A model generated the notes under the pieces. The model saw only the letters and a list, made by a program, of their open reading frames with translations. It was not told the DNA's origin and did no database searches. Of a stretch of 9,404 nucleotides of DNA, positions 6,707-9,404 are shown piece after piece. Both the position numbers and the translations under genes were made by a program. This DNA is from an uncultured Hyphomicrobiales bacterium (lineage in GTDB: Bacteria > Pseudomonadota > Alphaproteobacteria > Rhizobiales > Aestuariivirgaceae), in contig CAIYXE010000274.1 of NCBI GenBank assembly GCA_903930095.1, positions 1 to 9,404 of the forward strand. Reading direction: 5' to 3'. Numbering within the stretch: position 1 is the stretch's first letter; each line of letters opens with the position of its first letter.

Positions 6707-7228
6707 TCAGGCCGTCTGGGGCCCGCCCAGCGCTTCGCGGATCTGGGCGAGCAAGGCTTTTTCGGGCGCCGAGAGACGTTCCCCGCCGAAGCCCAGGAAA
6801 CCGCCCTCGGTTGCCGCATTGGCCACCTTCTCGGCGATCGCCATGGTCCAGGCGCGGTAGTTCTCAGCCTCGGCCGGGCTCGCCTTGGCATCGAGCAGGG
6901 CCGCCGCAGCGCGGGCATCCGCCAGCACCTGCTGGGTGAGTGTCTCCGCGCTGTTCACGCCATTGGCCTTGAGCCGTGCCGAGGCCCAGTCGCGTGTCCG
7001 GCTCATCTTCTCGACAGCTGCCTTGCGGTCCGCCGCCGGGTCGGGGAGGAGTTCCCTGATCAGCGCATTGTCCGGATAGGACTTGAGCCCTTCCAGCACC
7101 GAACTGGCATTGGCGAAGGCCTCCTTGCCGGTGCCGAAGAGGCCGCTGCCCGAGGCTGCGGCCATGGCCGTGCCAATGAGCTGCGGCACGCTTGCCAGCA
7201 GGTTCAGTTCATCTTCCGTGAACGTCAT
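6707..7228 (-). CDS. Small helical protein of unknown function (MTFTEDE family)
   Basis: A 173-residue soluble protein, entirely helical by appearance. It opens with FTEDELNLLASVPQLIGTAM, has a Gly/Ser turn GSGLFGTGKEAF, and ends with a motif-rich region: AKASPAEAENYRAWTMAIAE, KVANAATEGGFLGFGGE, and SAPEKALLAQIREAL. The pattern of a conserved N-terminal TEDE/LL segment and a C-terminal KVANAA..GFGG..S..E segment matches, as I recall it, a widespread unnamed bacterial family also found in cyanobacteria; its function is unknown to me. The ATG at 7228 was chosen because GGAGAG (7233-7238) sits at good spacing and the family-like sequence begins there. An upstream in-frame ATG at 7243, 3 bp after the DUF937 stop, would add MTESG but has a weak site. 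It is the second gene of the five-gene block. Confidence 0.8.
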   Translation of the reverse strand: MTFTEDELNLLASVPQLIGTAMAAASGSGLFGTGKEAFANASSVLEGLKSYPDNALIRELLPDPAADRKAAVEKMSRTRDWASARLKANGVNSAETLTQQVLADARAAAALLDAKASPAEAENYRAWTMAIAEKVANAATEGGFLGFGGERLSAPEKALLAQIREALGGPQTA

Positions 7229-7232
7229 GCCG

Positions 7233-7238
7233 CTCTCC
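7233..7238 (-). promoter_or_regulatory. Ribosome binding site favouring the start at 7228
   Basis: On the minus strand GGAGAG is followed by CGGC and ATG. The alternative ATG at 7243 has no comparable purine run, so this site decides the start choice. Confidence 0.5.
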
Positions 7239-7246
7239 GTCATGGC

Positions 7247-8314
7247 TCAGACCGGCTTCGCCAGGGCTTCGATCTTCGTCAAGAGGCCGTCCACCGTGGG
7301 CTTCACGATGTCGCCCACGCCGGGGATGGCAAGCACCTTGCCGGAGACTTCCTTGATGGTGGGCAGAGCCGCGCTGATGAGGGCTGCAATGAAACTCCGC
7401 TGATCCGGTGCAAGCTTGCCGGCAATGCCGGTAAGTGAGTCGACCGCAGACACCGTCTCCTGCAGCTTGGGCAGGGCAGCTTCGGCGGTGGCTGCATCGG
7501 TGATGCCGCCGAGCGTCGTCCTGAAGCCATCGAGCACGCTGGTGACCTGCTTGCCCACATTCACACCATCAACCATCACTTCCTTCACGGCCTGGGGTAC
7601 GGTCTGGGTCACGGTGGTGGCGGAGCGGTTGCCGAGGAACCACCAAAGCAGAGCCAGCGCAAGGAGAAGCGGGAGTAGCCAGGTCAGCCAGTTGGTGCCC
7701 TTCTTGGTCACTTGCGCCGTCTGATTGACAGCGCGCGTGGTGGTGCGGCTGGCGTTCTCTGCGAAGTTGTTGCCGACAATGCCGGAGGTCGACAGCAGGT
7801 CGCCGAGCCCGGCCGGCATTGCCGAGCGGATGTTGTCCTGCTGGGCGCGCAGCATGCCGCTGAGGCCTGCTGCATCGAGGCCTTCGCTGGCCGCCGACTT
7901 GGCGAGCTGGCCCATGGCCAGCTGGCCTGCCAGCGACACGATCGACGAGGAAGCATCGCTGCCGATGCCCGCCTGGCGGCCGATGGCGTTGGTGAGGCCC
8001 TTCAGACCTGTATCCCCAAGGAGCGAGCCGAGCGTGCCGAGGCCGCCCTGCAGGAACTTTTCGCCCTTGGCCCCAGTCAGCGTCGCGGCGAGGTCGCTCA
8101 ACGCCCCGGTATCCGTCCTCGAGACTGTGTCATACAGGGCGCGGGCCCCGGTATCCGTCGACGCTTTGTTGCCGAAGGCCGCGAGGATCGCGGGCACCGC
8201 CGCGCTGAGAGCGGTGCGGGCCAGCCCAGAGTTTACGCCGAGCGCCGCCGCCACCTTGTCGATGATCGATGGTGCAAGTGAGTTGATGATTGCCGAAACC
8301 ATGTTGAATGCCAT
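7247..8314 (-). CDS. DUF937 domain membrane protein
   Basis: A 355-residue protein. The N-terminal region (1-175) is the DUF937/YidB-like type: repeated helices rich in Ala, Gly and Leu, such as MVSAIINSLAPSIIDKVAAA, TALSAAVPAILAAFGNKAS, GLGTLGSLLGDTGLKGLTNA and QLAMGQLAKSAASEG. A single membrane span at about 208-228 (NWLTWLLPLLLALALLWWFLG) follows a basic KK pair, which suggests N-in, C-out topology. The C-terminal domain (230-355) contains GVNVGKQVTSVLDGFRTTL, GITDAATAEAALPKLQE and IPGVGDIVKPTVDGLLTKIE. The ATG at 8314 is chosen because AAGGGGG (8320-8326) lies 5 bases ahead. A longer frame to 8389 would add 25 residues with no membrane or signal feature. Function is unknown. It is the first gene of the block and so sits nearest any promoter. 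Confidence 0.85.
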   Translation of the reverse strand: MAFNMVSAIINSLAPSIIDKVAAALGVNSGLARTALSAAVPAILAAFGNKASTDTGARALYDTVSRTDTGALSDLAATLTGAKGEKFLQGGLGTLGSLLGDTGLKGLTNAIGRQAGIGSDASSSIVSLAGQLAMGQLAKSAASEGLDAAGLSGMLRAQQDNIRSAMPAGLGDLLSTSGIVGNNFAENASRTTTRAVNQTAQVTKKGTNWLTWLLPLLLALALLWWFLGNRSATTVTQTVPQAVKEVMVDGVNVGKQVTSVLDGFRTTLGGITDAATAEAALPKLQETVSAVDSLTGIAGKLAPDQRSFIAALISAALPTIKEVSGKVLAIPGVGDIVKPTVDGLLTKIEALAKPV

Positions 8315-8319
8315 GTTCG

Positions 8320-8326
8320 CCCCCTT
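8320..8326 (-). promoter_or_regulatory. Strong ribosome binding site for the DUF937 gene
   Basis: AAGGGGG on the minus strand ends 5 bases before the ATG at 8314. It decides this start over the longer in-frame alternative at 8389. Confidence 0.6.
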
Positions 8327-8369
8327 GTGCGATAATTTTGAAACAACCTTGCTGCCGGGACCGCGACAT

Positions 8370-8404
8370 GGCTCCTGGAGAACCTGCATGATCCTGCAGG
8401 AGCC
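8370..8404. promoter_or_regulatory. Nested inverted repeats upstream of the DUF937 gene
   Basis: GGCTCCTG (8370-8377) pairs with CAGGAGCC (8397-8404) across 19 bases. Inside and overlapping it, CCTGCA (8383-8388) pairs with TGCAGG (8395-8400) across six bases. The two structures share the right arm and are mutually exclusive. They lie 55-90 bp upstream of the DUF937 ATG, where an operator or a leader RNA structure could act. No T-run follows. Confidence 0.4.
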
Positions 8405-8545
8405 TTCTATGGCGCGGAATGATCCCAGAGATTGTATTCATTCATGCATTCTGGTGGAGTTTCTGGCAAAACCTTCACGGAATGCGCGCGCAGCAAACGA
8501 TTGCTAAAGGTATGCCGGTTGGCGCGGTGCTTGACAGGGTGCTGG

Positions 8546-8562
8546 TGGCCGGTGTCCGGCCA
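8546..8562. other. Short hairpin TGGCCGG-TGT-CCGGCCA
   Basis: A perfect 7-bp stem with a 3-base loop in the gene-poor stretch. It has no T-run and no assignable role. Confidence 0.3.
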
Positions 8563-8887
8563 GCAAGACATGCGGTCGCTGGCGGCCTGTCCGCGTCAGA
8601 TTTTACAGTCAAGGGCGTTTCCGGCTCCAGTCCTATCGCCGTGCTCGCATGCATGGCGGATGCTGAGGCAGTCTTCTTGGGTCATGTCACGCAGCGCAAT
8701 GCCGTGCGCCACGTGCCAGTGCCGCACAAGGTCCCCGGCCGGGCCTTGGCCCCAACGCATCTGCGTGGCACCAACCACGGCGCGCGGGCCGCGCGTCAAG
8801 ACGCGGCGCCAAGAATTTGGCAATGAGGCAAGCGTGTCTTGTCTATGAAAACAGATAAGCCGGTTGTCTCAACCAAAACGCCGGCCG

Positions 8888-8912
8888 GATCCGGAGCAAT
8901 ATGTACCGGATC
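8888..8912. other. 7-bp inverted repeat GATCCGG / CCGGATC
   Basis: Arms at 8888-8894 and 8906-8912 are separated by 11 AT-richer bases. The layout is like a dimeric repressor site, but no neighbouring gene starts here, so it may be chance or a remnant. Confidence 0.25.
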
Positions 8913-9040
8913 GTGCCGCCCCCCACACCCATCAAACTGCCCAGCCTCGCGAAACCTACGGTGTCCATCTGCTCTCGGCACGCAACAAGAGTGCTGGTCA
9001 CAGCAAAAACGCAGATGCCGGAACAGTCCAGTAAGTTAGA

Positions 9041-9404
9041 TGTTTGATCCCAGGGTTTGATGGTGCAATCTTCAGTCAGGAATGGAAGGAGGCACTATGG
9101 GCCAGGTTCTTCATGGGAGCGCCACCACGACTAAGGCGGTCCGTCGATCGATACAGCATAGTCAAGAGAGCCTGAGGGCTCTGGCCAAGCGCTACGGCAT
9201 CAATCCAAAGACGGTGGCCAAGTGGCGCAATCGCAACTCTCTCGCCGACGAGCGGACAGGCCCCAAGGATCCAAAATCGACAGTTCTTACGGTTGAAGAG
9301 GAGGCGATCATCGTGGCCTTCCGGCGGCATACTCTCTTACCCCTTGATGATTGCCTGTATGCATTGCAGGCGACCATTCCGAACCTGACGCGCTCATCCT
9401 TGCA
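9041..9404 (+). mobile_element. IS481-family insertion sequence, left end only
   Basis: A transposase gene of IS481 type begins at 9097 and runs off the window. The element's left end is probably near 9041, where TGTTTGATCC begins; IS481-family ends usually start with TG(T). A TTTGAT direct repeat (9043-9048 and 9056-9061) lies inside the putative terminal repeat. The right end and target duplication are not in the window, so the boundary is inferred. Confidence 0.55.
9097..9404 (+). CDS. IS481-family transposase (3'-truncated by window)
   Basis: The first 102 codons are visible, open to the window end. The N-terminus reads MGQVLHGSATTTKAVRRSIQ, followed by a helix-turn-helix segment (SQESLRALAKRYGINPKTVA, KWRNRNSL) and then TGPKDPKSTVLTVEEEAII and FRRHTLLPLDDCLYALQ. 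I recognise this as the N-terminal DNA-binding half of IS481-type transposases, which bind the element's ends. The DDE catalytic core lies beyond the window. An excellent site, AAGGAGG (9086-9092), precedes the ATG by four bases. No frameshift or stop appears in the visible part, so it may be intact. Confidence 0.9.
   Translation, partial: MGQVLHGSATTTKAVRRSIQHSQESLRALAKRYGINPKTVAKWRNRNSLADERTGPKDPKSTVLTVEEEAIIVAFRRHTLLPLDDCLYALQATIPNLTRSSL

Larger units (their letters stand above)
8315..9040. other. Gene-poor stretch between the minus-strand block and the IS481-type element
   Basis: About 725 bp without a convincing gene. Open frames exist on both strands (for example + 8419-8826 and - 8596-8823), but I recognise none of their translations and they lack good ribosome binding sites. 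The part next to 8315 must hold the promoter of the five-gene block, yet no clear -35/-10 pair stands out; a TACAAT-like hexamer on the minus strand (8431-8436) has no matching -35. Several inverted repeats are present and are given separately. GC content looks lower than in the flanking genes, especially after 8820. Confidence 0.5.

Noticed and set aside
6536..7438. Plus-strand open frame of 300 codons across the small helical gene
   Set aside because: Antisense shadow covering an intergenic hairpin and two minus-strand genes, with no recognisable motif.
8419..8826. Plus-strand open frame of 135 codons, and the minus-strand frame 8596-8823
   Set aside because: Third-position GC is moderately coding-like, but I recognise neither product, and no good ribosome binding site is seen; listed only as part of the gene-poor stretch.
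1..9404. CRISPR array, tRNA or rRNA genes
   Set aside because: No regularly spaced repeats and no tRNA-like or rRNA-like sequence were seen on reading both strands.

Overview
The window is about 9.4 kb of GC-rich DNA. Its gene content suggests an alphaproteobacterium, most likely of the Hyphomicrobiales (rhizobia-like). The reasons are the codon use, the PepSY / PCu(A)C / small copper-associated protein / SCO gene set, and the style of the IS481-type element. This placement is inference, because no rRNA or other marker gene is present.

Region 1 (1-2742, + strand) is the 3' part of a copper-acquisition and copper-delivery operon. It holds the end of a PepSY-associated membrane protein cut by the window edge, a secreted PCu(A)C copper chaperone, a small protein with a twin-arginine signal peptide resembling 'copper uptake system-associated' proteins, and a membrane-anchored SCO1/SenC protein. 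Together they would move copper across or within the envelope and hand it to the cytochrome oxidase CuA site. A 259-bp spacer with a strong 12-bp hairpin splits the set after the PCu(A)C gene.

Region 2 (8314 down to 2786, - strand) converges on the copper operon. It is a compact five-gene block: a DUF937 protein with one membrane span; a small helical protein of unknown function; a TelA-like (toxic-anion-resistance-like) coiled-coil protein; a single-span protein with a C-terminal domain I recall as DUF6384; and a long coiled-coil protein ending in a Gly/Trp/Ser-rich tail. Spacing is 3-18 bp, or an 8-bp overlap, except for a 98-bp gap before the TelA-like gene that contains a 12-bp perfect inverted repeat. 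No member has a clear enzymatic signature. Two membrane proteins plus two or three coiled-coil proteins suggest an envelope-linked structural or stress complex. This block is the best candidate here for an undescribed system.

Region 3 (8315-9404) is about 725 bp without a convincing gene, containing several inverted repeats near the start of the five-gene block. It is followed by the left end and first 102 codons of an IS481-family transposase that runs off the window.
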